Notes: a model not told the origin generated them from the letters alone. Positions 8,811 to 19,966 are shown, counted from the first letter of the stretch. The stretch is DNA of 64,000 nucleotides from Saccharibacillus kuerlensis DSM 22868 (GCF_000378145.1 NZ_KB899295.1:1-64000), one strand, 5' to 3'. Numbers and translations are program-made.

Positions 8811-9740
8811 ATGTCGTTCGCGGCTCAAACCAAAAAAGAATTGACGATGGTAGAGGCGGACGCCTGCTGCGAAAAAGCGGAATTGTCCGCACTGATCCGG
8901 ATGAACGGATCGGTTCAGCTCTCCAACAAAAAGGTCAATCTCGATATTTCTACCGAAAATGCGGCGATCGCCCGCCGTATTTATTCGCTGATCAAAAAAC
9001 ACTTTAACGTGCATACGGAACTTCTCGTGCGCAAAAAGATGCGGTTGAAAAAAAATAACGTGTATATGGTACGAATTCCTGCAGGCGTGCAGGAGCTTTT
9101 GGGTTCGCTCAAGATCACATCGGAAGGTTTTCAATTCCTGCCAGGGATCAGTCCGGAAATTGTAAAGAAAAACTGCTGTAAACGGGCTTATCTGCGCGGT
9201 GCTTTTATGGCTGGGGGCTCGGTCAACAATCCGGAAGGCTCTTCTTATCATTTGGAGATCGCATCCATGTACGAGGAACATTGTCAGTCGCTCGTTGACC
9301 TGGCAAACAAATTCGACTTAAATGCTCGCTGTATCGAACGGAAGAAAGGTTTCATTTTCTATCTTAAAGAGGGCGAGAAGATTATTGAACTGTTGAATAT
9401 TATCGGAGCCCACCAGGCTTTGTTTAAATTTGAGGACGTTCGCATTATGCGGGATATGCGCAACTCGGTCAACCGGATCGTCAACTGCGAGACGGCGAAT
9501 CTTAACAAGACGATCGGTGCTGCAGTGCGGCAGATCGACAATATCCGTTTTCTGCAAAGGGAAGTCGGGCTGGAGAACCTGCCGGAGAAGCTGCGGGAAG
9601 TGGCGGAAGTGCGGTTGGCTCATCCAGAAATCAATTTGAAAGAAGTTGGCGAGCTGCTCAAAGGGAGCGTCAGCAAATCCGGCGTCAACCACCGTCTGCG
9701 CAAGCTCGATATTATGGCGGAGAAGATCCGGGGCAGCTGA
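8811..9740 (+). CDS. whiA: WhiA-family DNA-binding protein
   Basis: A 309-residue protein with an N-terminal LAGLIDADG-like (homing-endonuclease-derived) region, visible as [15 protein letters not shown], and a C-terminal helix-turn-helix ending in [17 protein letters not shown]. WhiA regulates sporulation septation in actinomycetes; in Bacillus it binds DNA and influences division and chromosome segregation. It is the third gene of the conserved block, immediately behind yvcK. A compact hairpin terminator overlaps its stop codon. Confidence 0.93.
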   Translation: MSFAAQTKKELTMVEADACCEKAELSALIRMNGSVQLSNKKVNLDISTENAAIARRIYSLIKKHFNVHTELLVRKKMRLKKNNVYMVRIPAGVQELLGSLKITSEGFQFLPGISPEIVKKNCCKRAYLRGAFMAGGSVNNPEGSSYHLEIASMYEEHCQSLVDLANKFDLNARCIERKKGFIFYLKEGEKIIELLNIIGAHQALFKFEDVRIMRDMRNSVNRIVNCETANLNKTIGAAVRQIDNIRFLQREVGLENLPEKLREVAEVRLAHPEINLKEVGELLKGSVSKSGVNHRLRKLDIMAEKIRGS

Positions 9741-9753
9741 AGCTGCCTCTTTT
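9732..9753 (+). terminator. Short terminator overlapping the whiA stop
   Basis: GGCAGCT (9732-9738) and AGCTGCC (9741-9747) are separated by two bases and followed by TCTTTT. The tight loop makes it a weaker candidate. Confidence 0.5.
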
Positions 9754-9870
9754 CCCGTTTGAATCTTGTTAGCGGGTTTAGACTAGTGTGAGCAACCGAA
9801 GTTATGTTATACTGGATGTAATAATGCGTTTCGACAGGAACTTCATTTTGTATAGGGGGTAAGATTGCTC

Positions 9871-10140
9871 ATGACCAAGCACCCGGTAGTCGTTCGACTG
9901 AAGACGGGGCTGCACGCCAGACCTGCAGCTTTGTTCGTTCAGGAAGCAAATAAATATTCTTCCGAGATCTTTGTAGAAAAGGAAGATAAAAAAGTAAATG
10001 CCAAAAGCATCATGGGAATCATGAGCCTGGCCATTAGTTCGGGTACAGAAATTCACATCAGCGCAGAAGGCGCGGACGCCGAGCAGGCTGTAAACGCTTT
10101 AATCAGTCTGGTCAGCAAAGAAGAATTGGAAAACCAGTAA
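9871..10140 (+). CDS. HPr phosphocarrier protein (at the crh locus)
   Basis: An 89-residue HPr-family protein. Counted from ATG 9871, the PTS phosphorylation site is His15 (TGLHARPAA) and the HPr-kinase site is Ser46 (NAKSIMGIMSL). Both numbers match canonical HPr, which supports this ATG over TTG 9865. In Bacillus subtilis the gene after whiA is crh, which has Gln at position 15 and acts only in catabolite control. Here His15 is retained, so the protein could serve both sugar transport and CcpA signalling. An extended -10 (TGT TATACT, 9808-9813) and GGGGG precede it, and a strong terminator follows. Confidence 0.93.
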   Translation: MTKHPVVVRLKTGLHARPAALFVQEANKYSSEIFVEKEDKKVNAKSIMGIMSLAISSGTEIHISAEGADAEQAVNALISLVSKEELENQ

Positions 10141-10182
10141 TTCCTGCTGCGGTTCCATTGCATAATCGACCATTATACGCGA

Positions 10183-10210
10183 GACCCCCTGAAACTTTCA
10201 GGGGGTCTTT
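10183..10210 (+). terminator. Terminator after the HPr gene
   Basis: GACCCCCTGA (10183-10192) pairs with TCAGGGGGTC (10198-10207), followed by TTTA. Confidence 0.85.
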
Positions 10211-10404
10211 ACGTATGCAGAGGAAGGTGTTTGCGATTCCGCTGCTTTGTGCTCCAATCTGTGTTTAGGAAGCGGGGAGCCAAGGTTAAAAAGGAGTACC
10301 GATACGCTCGCTATGTATGCCCGTCTGTCCGCCTATGGCGTCTGCGGGCTTTCCTCATGAAATCGGAGCAGCGCCATTTAACAGAGGGAAGGGAGCACAA
10401 CAGA

Positions 10405-12513
10405 TTGAGAAAAAATTATGTTTGGAGGGCGGCATCAGTCAAATTGACTAAAGCCGTCATGGCCGCATCGCTGGCACTCACCTTACTTCCACCTACATTG
10501 GCAGCGGAGGCGCCGGCGGTATCCGCATCTGCCGCCGCAAAGGATACTGCGCTGACGTCATCTTCGGTTACTGCATTTCTGAATGACTTTTTTGCCAAGG
10601 AAGGTATTCAAGAGATGGCGCCGGGAGCCGCAGTCGTTGTCGTTAAAGGCGGCAAGGTCTTGGCTGAAAAAGGTTACGGTTATGCCGATGTGGACAGCAA
10701 GCGCAAAGTCGATCCGAAAAACGATGTGTTCCGTATGGCATCTGTCTCCAAAACATTTACGGCAGCAGCTATTATGCAGCTCGTAGAGCAGGGTAAAGTC
10801 AGTCTGGACGATGACATTCGTACATATCTTGGTGGAATCACTTTCGATAACCCGTTTCCCAAGTCCGTCACTGTAGCCGATCTGTTGACCCACCGCAGCG
10901 GTTTCCGAATTCAAGATCCTCGTCCTGAAGACCTGAATCCGAATCTGGACGAGTATGTCAGCATGGAAGAGTATATTGCCAAGTATATGCCCGATGTTGT
11001 GCGCGAACCCGGGACCGCTTACATGTACGACAATTTTGCTTTCCTGCTGCTCGGTTATATTGTCCAGCAGGCAAGCGGAACGCCTTATGAAACGTACATG
11101 GAACAGAATGTATTTGCCCCGCTTGGCATGAAAAGTAGTGGATTCCTTATGACCGATGAGCTGATGAAACGCGCCGCAAGCGGATATGCCGTCGGCGAAA
11201 CGATCGAACCTTATACCGTGCGTCCGACTGTCATGCCGCATGGCGGTATGCTGTCCACGGCCGACGACATTTCCAAGTTCATGATTGCGTTTCTGAACGA
11301 TGGAAAGACGGATTCCGGCGCTCAACTGCTGACAGCGAATACCGTGGCCGCGATGACGGAATATCGTTCCGCGATTCATCCGCTGCTGCCCGATACGACC
11401 TATGGCTTTGAAGCGCCAACGCAGCTTCCGGGCGCAGGCAGCAGCAGCAAAGTCATCACGAAAGCAGGAGATGTACCGGGTGCCAGCTCATTAATGTTCC
11501 TTATTCCGGAACAGGATACCGGTGTCTTCGTCGTTTACAATCAGAACGGAGGACTGCGTGAGCAGCTGTATGCCGCATTTATCGCACAGTTCTTCCCGCA
11601 GTATGCAGCGGAAGCTTCCTTCCCGGCATTTACTGAGGAGTCGCCGGAGCAGCTCAACCGCTATGCGGGTCTGTACAAGGACCTTCGTGTAGAGAGTGTT
11701 GTCTCCAAAGTAGGAGCGGGTTCGCGCGGCCGAATGGTCATTTCCGATCCGTTAACTGGAGAGCGCGCGCTGCGCCAGGTTGCGCCAGGACTGTTTATGG
11801 ATGCAAACAAAATGCTGGTTGCTTTCAAGACAGAAAATGACGGCAGTGTTTCGTATCTCAAGGAACCTTACCTGAATCCAATGGGTTACGAGCAAAAAGG
11901 GATGGAGCCGGCCGGATTCAACGATATCCCTTCGACTCATCCATATTTGCAGCATATCCTGAACCTGCAGTCGCTTGGCTATTACCCGAACGATCCGAAT
12001 CAATCCTTCGGACCGGAGCAGGCTATTACCCGTGCAGAGTACGTCGAAATGCTGCTGCGCACCTCGGCCATTCCCCTGTCCGAGAAAGCTCCGAAGTTCG
12101 CCGATGTCAAAGGCCACCCTTATGCGGCGGCAATCCAAACCGCTTACGAGTATGGTCTTGTATCCGGCAGCACCAAAGGGGTTTTTGAACCGGATCGTCC
12201 GATTACCCGCCAGGAAGCTGCCGTTATCATCTACAATTCTGCCGGCGCTCTCTATCCCGACGAGCTGGTTGAATCGGTTAAGCTGAAGGGCAATACGGAT
12301 AAGTGGGCTGTTCCGGCCGTCAAACTGATGATCATGCTGGGTTACCACGGTCCGGAAGTGAAAATCGATAATTCCGGAGCGGATTTCCAGTCGAAAAAAG
12401 TACTGACGCGGGCTGAAAATGCGGCAATCAACGATATGCTGTTGACCAGTACGATAACCGGTGCGATGAGTTTGAATGACGCGCCTGTGGAGTCCGAAGA
12501 ACCAGCAGCTTAA
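10405..12513 (+). CDS. Secreted serine beta-lactamase-like protein with S-layer homology domains
   Basis: A 702-residue exported protein. TTG 10405 is preferred because GGGAG lies about 10 bases upstream and it gives a proper signal peptide (RKNYVWRAASVKLTKAV, then MAASLALTLLPPTLAAEA). The class C beta-lactamase/PBP4* domain shows SVSK (113-116), YDN (about 208-210) and HGG (about 279-281). From about residue 505 there are S-layer homology repeats: NDIPSTHPY with GFGPEQAITRAEY-like wording, ADVKGHPYAAAI with FEPDRPITRQEA, and a weaker third. These anchor proteins to cell-wall polymers. The pairing suggests a surface-tethered D-amino-acid peptidase or esterase acting on the wall; a resistance role is not implied. 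The substrate is unknown. Confidence 0.85.
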   Translation: MRKNYVWRAASVKLTKAVMAASLALTLLPPTLAAEAPAVSASAAAKDTALTSSSVTAFLNDFFAKEGIQEMAPGAAVVVVKGGKVLAEKGYGYADVDSKRKVDPKNDVFRMASVSKTFTAAAIMQLVEQGKVSLDDDIRTYLGGITFDNPFPKSVTVADLLTHRSGFRIQDPRPEDLNPNLDEYVSMEEYIAKYMPDVVREPGTAYMYDNFAFLLLGYIVQQASGTPYETYMEQNVFAPLGMKSSGFLMTDELMKRAASGYAVGETIEPYTVRPTVMPHGGMLSTADDISKFMIAFLNDGKTDSGAQLLTANTVAAMTEYRSAIHPLLPDTTYGFEAPTQLPGAGSSSKVITKAGDVPGASSLMFLIPEQDTGVFVVYNQNGGLREQLYAAFIAQFFPQYAAEASFPAFTEESPEQLNRYAGLYKDLRVESVVSKVGAGSRGRMVISDPLTGERALRQVAPGLFMDANKMLVAFKTENDGSVSYLKEPYLNPMGYEQKGMEPAGFNDIPSTHPYLQHILNLQSLGYYPNDPNQSFGPEQAITRAEYVEMLLRTSAIPLSEKAPKFADVKGHPYAAAIQTAYEYGLVSGSTKGVFEPDRPITRQEAAVIIYNSAGALYPDELVESVKLKGNTDKWAVPAVKLMIMLGYHGPEVKIDNSGADFQSKKVLTRAENAAINDMLLTSTITGAMSLNDAPVESEEPAA

Positions 12514-12573
12514 TTCGATTGTTATCTCACCTCTTTATACCGAACGGTTTTCTTCGGCGATTCTGACGTTGTC

Positions 12574-12644
12574 CCGTTCTACAGAAAGCTGTTTCCTTCC
12601 CACTGCGCCAATTGAATTTCGCAGCGGGTCAGGAACGGCTTTTT
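12574..12644 (+). terminator. Possible terminator
   Basis: Nested pairing CCGTTC (12574-12579) with GAACGG (12633-12638), and CTGCG (12603-12607) with CGCAG (12620-12624), then CTTTTTG. The helix is interrupted, so confidence is modest. Confidence 0.45.
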
Positions 12645-12772
12645 GAAGTTTTTCGGCTTAGACCGATACATTTTTGTCCCATTTCTGCGCTTCCAAGAGA
12701 AAGAGGTGCAACCTTTACCGTTCTAATCCCGTTTAGAGGATAATTACAAAAACGTATACAGGAGGGGGAATA

Positions 12773-13525
12773 ATGAAAATGTGGATGAAACCGTTGGGCA
12801 GCGTATTGATTGCCGGATCTTTGTTGGTAGGAGGAGCGGCGCTTCCCGCTTCGTTCGGAGTCGGTCAAGCCCATGCTGCGGAGGTAACTGCGATGAACGT
12901 TATTAACGTAGTTGGCAAAGGTGAAGTTAAAGTAACACCGGATGTAGCTTATCTGTATATCGGTGTAGAATCAAATGCAAATACGGCTGCTGCTGCGCAG
13001 AAGAAAACAGCTGCAATCATGAACAAGCTGAATGCGCAGTTGAAAAGTGATTGGAAGATTGCTGCCAAGGATATCGAAACGGATCAATTCTATGTTTCGC
13101 CGAATCACACGTACACTGAAAAAGATGGCCAAAAGATCAAAGACTACAGCGCGCTTCACTTGATCAAAGTTACGTATCGCGATCTCGACAAGATCGGTCA
13201 GCTGCTTGATGCCGCTGCCGACACGGGAGCGAACCGCATTCAGAACATTATGTTCGCTTCCGAGAATCCGGAGCAGTACGAAGAGCAAGCCATCGCCAAA
13301 GCAATGGCTAGCGCGAATGCCAAGGCATCTGCAATTGCCAAAGCCGCCAACCGTACGCTGGGCCCTATCCTGTCGATCAGTCTGAACGGAGCCGAAGCTC
13401 CAATCGTCTACGCGCAGTATGCTGGTGCAGAGACGGCCAGCAGTGCGACTAAAGATTCTACGGCGATTGAGCCAGGCCAAATTACAATGATGACCCAGCT
13501 TACCGTACAGTATGAAATGAAATAA
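12773..13525 (+). CDS. SIMPL-domain (DUF541) secreted protein
   Basis: A 250-residue exported protein. The N-terminal signal peptide ends near HAAEV. The mature part opens with NVINVVGKGEVKVTPDVAYLYIGVES and contains the alternating beta-strand/charged pattern of the SIMPL (DUF541) family. Members are periplasmic or cell-surface proteins linked to oxidative stress and envelope integrity, but no catalytic function is established. A strong AGGAGGGGG precedes the ATG and a terminator follows, so it is a single-gene unit. Confidence 0.82.
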   Translation: MKMWMKPLGSVLIAGSLLVGGAALPASFGVGQAHAAEVTAMNVINVVGKGEVKVTPDVAYLYIGVESNANTAAAAQKKTAAIMNKLNAQLKSDWKIAAKDIETDQFYVSPNHTYTEKDGQKIKDYSALHLIKVTYRDLDKIGQLLDAAADTGANRIQNIMFASENPEQYEEQAIAKAMASANAKASAIAKAANRTLGPILSISLNGAEAPIVYAQYAGAETASSATKDSTAIEPGQITMMTQLTVQYEMK

Positions 13526-13582
13526 GTGAACTCTCGTTCGCTGCACCGGTACGTTCGGCAGGCGAACGCTGAGGGAACAAAA

Positions 13583-13617
13583 GAAAGCCGTCTTCGCTCC
13601 TAGCGAAGGCGGCTTTC
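13583..13617 (+). terminator. Terminator after the SIMPL gene
   Basis: GAAAGCCGTCTTCGCT pairs with AGCGAAGGCGGCTTTC around a short loop, and TTGCTT follows. Confidence 0.85.
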
Positions 13618-13670
13618 TTGCTTAACTTCATGCTGCACGGGCTTTTTTTGAATAGGAATGAAATGAATAT

Positions 13671-13690
13671 TTTGTCCAAAACGGACATAA
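13671..13690. promoter_or_regulatory. Palindromic operator-like site
   Basis: TGTCC (13673-13677) and GGACA (13683-13687) form an inverted repeat around AAAAC, about 95 bases before the DUF4262 gene. It could overlap a promoter (TAGAAT near 13703-13708). The binding protein is unknown. Confidence 0.35.
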
Positions 13691-13780
13691 GGATGTTTGG
13701 AATAGAATGTAAGGTTTATAAAAGGAGTAAGAAACGAACGTGATTACAAATTCTCCGGAACCGAAAGCGAGGTGATTCCA

Positions 13781-14401
13781 TTGATCGAAACATTGGACAT
13801 TCCTGAAAACCGAAAACAATACTATCAAAGACTTCTGCATGAGAACCCCAGCCGTAATCTGATCGAGCGTTATTCGCTGTTCTGCCAAGAGTATACGGAT
13901 TTCGCCCGCAAAAGACTTTCTTACATTCCCGACCTTATGCATCGGGGATGGGTGCCAATTGTCTTATCGGATGAAGGGATGAATTATGCCTTCACGATCG
14001 GATTGGAATACAGCTTTGGGCATCCCGAGATTCTGATCGCTTCGCCGAGTCGGCCGGCGCGTACGCTGGCGCGTATGATCGAATGGTTCGCTGAACGGGT
14101 CGAAATGGGAGAGCGATTTGAGACCTCTGCCAATTATGCCGAAAAATTGAGACGGCAGCCGGACTTCAGCGATCTTGAAGGAGAAGCGGCGTTTCGTCCG
14201 TATGAAGAGTCGGATGCCGATAATTATCCGTGCGGATATCTCTATTCGTTTTATGGCTATTTTGCCGACCGTAAATTGGAGAACAATAAGCTCCCTATGA
14301 ACATTCTCGAATTGGATTTCCCTATTCGCCCCGCTCCGCCCGGCGGACGCTTGGCAAGTATTATGAGCACATCCAAATGGAATACAGGAGTCAATCTATA
14401 G
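13781..14401 (+). CDS. DUF4262-like protein
   Basis: A 206-residue cytoplasmic protein. The recognisable core reads MNYAFTIGLEYSFGHPEILIASP, typical of DUF4262, a family without an assigned biochemical function. No signal peptide or membrane helix is seen. TTG 13781 is preferred since GAGGTGA (13769-13775) sits 5 bases before it; the upstream GTG lies inside that ribosome binding site. It is flanked by two secreted-protein genes and has an inverted repeat in its promoter region, so it may be individually regulated. Confidence 0.65.
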   Translation: MIETLDIPENRKQYYQRLLHENPSRNLIERYSLFCQEYTDFARKRLSYIPDLMHRGWVPIVLSDEGMNYAFTIGLEYSFGHPEILIASPSRPARTLARMIEWFAERVEMGERFETSANYAEKLRRQPDFSDLEGEAAFRPYEESDADNYPCGYLYSFYGYFADRKLENNKLPMNILELDFPIRPAPPGGRLASIMSTSKWNTGVNL

Positions 14402-14562
14402 ATACCTTAGATTCGAAGTTCGACATTTCTAACAATTTTGTAAAAAACCCTGCAGGGGAATTGCAATGTTGTAATGCTTGCTGTTACCCCTTTCCGCCTC
14501 TGCTTCGGTATACTCACAAAGGGATAGAGGAGAGAACCCAGAGGCGAAGGAGCTGAACGGAT

Positions 14563-15675
14563 ATGAAATTCAAAACAAACAAATTGCATAAAACAACCCA
14601 AATGATGACGGCCGCTGTACTGACGGTGGGGCTGCTGCTGCCGACTGCGGCAGTGCTTGAGACAAATGGGGTTCAAGCTGCAGCCGCAGCGGCAACTACC
14701 CAATCGGCAAAGACCGTAAAAGTGACCTGGAACGGCAAAGTGCTTGGAGTGAATGCTTTTCAAGCCAAAGGAGATACTTATGTACCGGTAAAAGCGCTGG
14801 CGAAGGCTGCAGGTCTGCCTTTGACTTACGATAAAACGACGGGACGGTATACGCTCGGCACATCCCCGAACTCGCTGGTGATGTCGATTTATCGGGGCGG
14901 AGTCTGGATCGGTGCCAATAGCGTAGGACTTCAATCTGAAGGGAAAGTAAAAGGCGGAACGATGTATGTGCCGCTGTCCGTACTGCGCGATTACGCTAGC
15001 ATTGAAAGCAGCTGGAGCGCCAAAACAGGTACAGTTGCGCTGAAGCCGACTGCCGCTGCAGGAGTTACAGTCACTCAGAAATCAATCAAAAGCACGCAAA
15101 AAGATGCGGTCGTCAATATTCGTTATCCGCAGCTGTCCGGCAGCGAAGCCGGTATTGCGAAGATCAACGCGGCACTTAAGAAACATGCGGAAGCCTTTTC
15201 AGCCAATTTTGAAGCACTAATGAAAGAATTCGGTCCACTGCCTAGCGAGAACATGTATTATGAAGCCGATGCCAATTTCATGGTTTCTTATAACAAGGAC
15301 GGACTGTTCAGTGTAGTGATGCAGGATTATTCTTTCTACGGCGGCGCTCATGGCAGTACAATCCAGACCGGTTATACCTTCTCGCTCGACAGCGGCAAGC
15401 AGGTGACGCTCGATCAACTGCTGAAAGGAAATCCGAATTACCGCAGCGACATTGATAAAAAGATTGCCGCAGCGTTCAAAAAGACCGACCTGGCATTTGA
15501 TTCAAACAGCTTTAAGACAATCGGCAGTACTCCTAATTTCTATGTAAGAAACAGCGGCATTACGATCTTTTTCCAACAGTATGAATACACGGCGTATGCA
15601 GCAGGAATTCCATCTTTTGATTTCACATTCACTTCTCTGCTGCCGAAAGGAACCAACCCGTTCGCTGGACTCTAA
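14563..15675 (+). CDS. Secreted stalk-domain protein with DUF4163/DUF3298-like C-terminus
   Basis: A 370-residue exported protein. The signal peptide spans about residues 1-40 (TAAVLTVGLLLPTAAVLETN). The next part, VTWNGKVLGVNAFQAKGDTYVPVKALAKAAG and the following GGTMYVPLSVLRDYA, is a copper-amine-oxidase-N-type stalk domain common in Paenibacillus surface proteins. From about 170 the protein resembles DUF4163/DUF3298 (RsiV-like) with FYGGAHGSTIQTGYTFSLDSGK and the LLKGNPNYRSDIDKKI segment. RsiV-type domains bind lysozyme in Bacillus, but here there is no transmembrane anti-sigma part. The function is inferred only as an extracellular binding protein. Confidence 0.75.
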   Translation: MKFKTNKLHKTTQMMTAAVLTVGLLLPTAAVLETNGVQAAAAAATTQSAKTVKVTWNGKVLGVNAFQAKGDTYVPVKALAKAAGLPLTYDKTTGRYTLGTSPNSLVMSIYRGGVWIGANSVGLQSEGKVKGGTMYVPLSVLRDYASIESSWSAKTGTVALKPTAAAGVTVTQKSIKSTQKDAVVNIRYPQLSGSEAGIAKINAALKKHAEAFSANFEALMKEFGPLPSENMYYEADANFMVSYNKDGLFSVVMQDYSFYGGAHGSTIQTGYTFSLDSGKQVTLDQLLKGNPNYRSDIDKKIAAAFKKTDLAFDSNSFKTIGSTPNFYVRNSGITIFFQQYEYTAYAAGIPSFDFTFTSLLPKGTNPFAGL

Positions 15676-15768
15676 GTGAGATCGGGAAGGCAGTCGTCTA
15701 AAAGTGTACTGAAAGTTCGAGTGTATAGTTGAGAAAGAGTGATAATTGAAAAAGATTGATAATGAATA

Positions 15769-15824
15769 AAGCTCGGAGTTTGAACTCGTGTAGAACGATT
15801 ACGCAGTTTCAACCGAGCTTTTTT
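15769..15824 (+). terminator. Terminator after the stalk-domain gene
   Basis: AAGCTCGG (15769-15776) pairs with CCGAGCTT (15813-15820), followed by TTTT. Additional TTTGAA/TTTCAA pairing extends the helix. Confidence 0.75.
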
Positions 15825-15894
15825 GTATACCCTATTGCAGCCCTTTTCGAAAAAAAATTCAAAATGTAGGGAGAGTCTATTTCAAGTTTGCCAA

Positions 15895-15942
15895 AAGCGA
15901 AAAAGCCGCAGCGGGATAGGAAACTCCTTATCTCGCTGCGGC
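15895..15942 (-). terminator. Terminator of thiC
   Basis: GCCGCAGCGGGATA (15905-15918) pairs with TATCTCGCTGCGGC (15929-15942). On the minus strand the stem is followed by TTTTTCGCTTTT, the correct orientation for thiC. Confidence 0.85.
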
Positions 15943-16041
15943 TGTAATTGGTCTTACCGACTTTACGTAGTGGGTATGTTCAAACAGAGTAAATATTATT
16001 TTCTATTGGTCTTTTTAAGAACTAGTCTTTCTAAGAACCTT

Positions 16042-17902
<1,861 letters not shown>

Positions 17903-17919
17903 GTACACGCAAATAAGAC

Positions 17920-18012
17920 GTCAATCCCTCCGCTGGCATTACCCAGATCAGGTTAAACGGTCGATAGTTGATCACTATCCTCTCAGCCTGGCACACCAAG
18001 CTCCCGCATCTA
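17920..18012 (-). promoter_or_regulatory. TPP (thiamine pyrophosphate) riboswitch
   Basis: On the minus strand the conserved elements appear in order: GGGAGCTTGGTGTGCCAGG, CTGAGAGG, an additional P3a-like helix (GATAGTGATCAACTATC), then ACCTGATCTGGGTAATGCCA and GCGGAGGGA. These are the pyrimidine- and pyrophosphate-sensing cores of the THI element. Boundaries are approximate. Confidence 0.95.
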
Positions 18013-18239
18013 TGTAATTACTGTTTAGTATAACGTACAATATTAATAAATCAATCTCTATTTTTCCAAGCACTGGATTATTTAATCTCCTCAACAAAGG
18101 CGAAAAATCGATGCAGCTGCTGAAGATTTATCTTTTTTCTGTTCCTTTCTTACTTTTGGGGTATGCAGAATCGGTGAAAAGGCTATTATTAATATAGAGA
18201 AAGAATTATAGGATTTTATATAAAAGAGGAGCGTGCATT

Positions 18240-19331
18240 ATGCAGGGAGAACTGAAGATCGAAGAAACGACGCAGCGCAAATCGAAACCGGATACCGCCA
18301 ACTTATCGTTTGGCGTTTATATGACGGACCATATGTTTACGATGGATTACGAGAAAAACAAAGGCTGGCATGATGCCAAGATCGTGCCTTACGGTCCAAT
18401 TCCGATGGATCCTGCAGCCAAGGTATTTCATTACGGACAGACCATTTTTGAAGGCATGAAAGCCTACACCGGTCCCGATGGTTCGATCCGTCTGTTCCGC
18501 CCGGAGAAAAACTTCGAGCGCTTCAACCGCTCCTGCCGCAGAATGAGCATTCCGGAGATTGATGAAGCATTCGTATTGAACGCGCTCAAAGAGCTGATCA
18601 AACTTGATCGCAGCTGGGTGCCATCGGCGCCAGGCACGTCGCTGTATATTCGTCCATTTGCAATCGCAACGGAAAATCATCTCGGCGCGAATCCTTCGCT
18701 CCAGTACAAGATGATGATCATTTTGTCGCCTGTAGCAGCTTACTACGCCGAAGGACTGAATCCGGTTCGCATTCATGTGGAGACTCGCGACGTGCGTGCA
18801 ATTACCGGCGGTGTCGGCGAAGCGAAGACGGCCGGCAACTATGCTGCAAGCATGCAGGCGCAGGAGAATGCCTATGCGGCCGGATACTCGCAGGTGCTCT
18901 GGCTGGACGGCGTACACCGCAAATACATCGAAGAGGTCGGCAGCATGAACGTCTTCTTCCGTATCGGAGATCGAATTGTAACGCCTTCTCTCAGCGGCAG
19001 CATTTTGAACGGCATCACGCGCGATTCGGCCATTCATATGCTGCGTGATTTCGGAATCGAGGTCGAAGAACGCCCAATTACAATTGACGAGCTCTTCGAG
19101 TGTGCCGAAGAAGGTACGCTGCTTGAAGCTTTCGGCACAGGAACCGCTGCCGTTGTGTCACCGATCGGCGAGATCGGCTGGAACGGCAAAACAGTCCGGA
19201 TCGGCGGCGGAGAAACCGGCGAGTGGACACGTCGTCTGTATGACGAACTCACTGCCCTTCAGCGCGGCGATTCGGAAGATCGTTTCGGGTGGACGCAGAC
19301 GATCTGCAGCGCCGAAACGACACAGGGTTGA
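18240..19331 (+). CDS. ilvE: Branched-chain amino acid aminotransferase
   Basis: PLP enzyme of fold type IV that interconverts Leu, Ile and Val with their 2-oxo acids, 363 residues. Seen: FHYGQTIFEGMKAY near the N-terminus, the PLP-lysine segment GVGEAKTAGNYAASM, EEVGSMNVFF, LNGITRDS, and the phosphate-binding GTGTAAVVSPIG. This is the longer type II (eukaryote/Bacillus YbgE-like) branch. GAGGAG precedes the ATG. The leader (18030-18239) shows no T-box or other known element. It lies 94 bases before the Rrf2 gene. Confidence 0.93.
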   Translation: MQGELKIEETTQRKSKPDTANLSFGVYMTDHMFTMDYEKNKGWHDAKIVPYGPIPMDPAAKVFHYGQTIFEGMKAYTGPDGSIRLFRPEKNFERFNRSCRRMSIPEIDEAFVLNALKELIKLDRSWVPSAPGTSLYIRPFAIATENHLGANPSLQYKMMIILSPVAAYYAEGLNPVRIHVETRDVRAITGGVGEAKTAGNYAASMQAQENAYAAGYSQVLWLDGVHRKYIEEVGSMNVFFRIGDRIVTPSLSGSILNGITRDSAIHMLRDFGIEVEERPITIDELFECAEEGTLLEAFGTGTAAVVSPIGEIGWNGKTVRIGGGETGEWTRRLYDELTALQRGDSEDRFGWTQTICSAETTQG

Positions 19332-19425
19332 CATAACCGGACATTGTCACTAAAATGATTTCACAATAATGTGAGCGAGCGCTTATCAATCCGTGAAGAT
19401 ACTCGCCGGAAGGGAGGAATGTGAA

Positions 19426-19896
19426 GTGAATATCAGTACGAAATTTCCGGTAGCAGTGCATACGCTGATTTTGCTGAGCGTTTCGGCCCCCGGTACGGCG
19501 ACCTCGGAGATGATTGCGGGAAGCGTGAATACCAATCCGGTAGTCATTCGCAGAATTACGGGTATGCTCGGACGGGCAGGGCTTGTTGAAGCGAGAGCCG
19601 GCGTCGCCGGTTCCCGTCTCAAGAAATCTCTCGACGAGATTACACTGCTTGATGTATACAAGGCAGTAGGTGCGGTCGGCACAGGCGGATTATTCGCCGT
19701 ACACGAGAGTCCTAATCCCAACTGCGAAGTTGCGCGCAATATTCAAGGCGCGATGAACCCGATTTTTCTGTCGGCGCAGCGGGCGATGGAACAGGTGCTT
19801 GAGCAGACGACTGTAGCCGATGTTGTCGGTGACATGTCGCAGCTGGAGGGCTTATCGCTGGAAGAGTTTTCTCTGCTGTCGGGAGGATCGGCGTAG
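19426..19896 (+). CDS. Rrf2-family transcriptional regulator (YwnA-like)
   Basis: A 156-residue winged-helix regulator. The helix-turn-helix region reads TSEMIAGSVNTNPVVIRRITGML, followed by the wing ARAGVAGSRLKKSLDEITLLDVY. This is the arrangement seen in B. subtilis YwnA. It lacks the three-cysteine cluster of IscR/NsrR; a lone Cys occurs in NPNCEVARNIQ, so iron-sulfur sensing is unlikely. GTG 19426 is chosen because GGAGG (19413-19417) lies 8 bases upstream. The short gap behind ilvE may place both under one transcript. Confidence 0.85.
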   Translation: MNISTKFPVAVHTLILLSVSAPGTATSEMIAGSVNTNPVVIRRITGMLGRAGLVEARAGVAGSRLKKSLDEITLLDVYKAVGAVGTGGLFAVHESPNPNCEVARNIQGAMNPIFLSAQRAMEQVLEQTTVADVVGDMSQLEGLSLEEFSLLSGGSA

Positions 19897-19966
19897 AGAA
19901 GCATTGTGAAAGACTAGCAGCCGAGTGTACAGAAGAACCGCAGTCAAGTTTCATAAAAGAACAAAC

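Noticed and set aside
18030-18239. T-box or other amino-acid leader before ilvE
   Set aside because: No T-box core sequence, no terminator/antiterminator pair and no leader peptide with Leu/Ile/Val codons.
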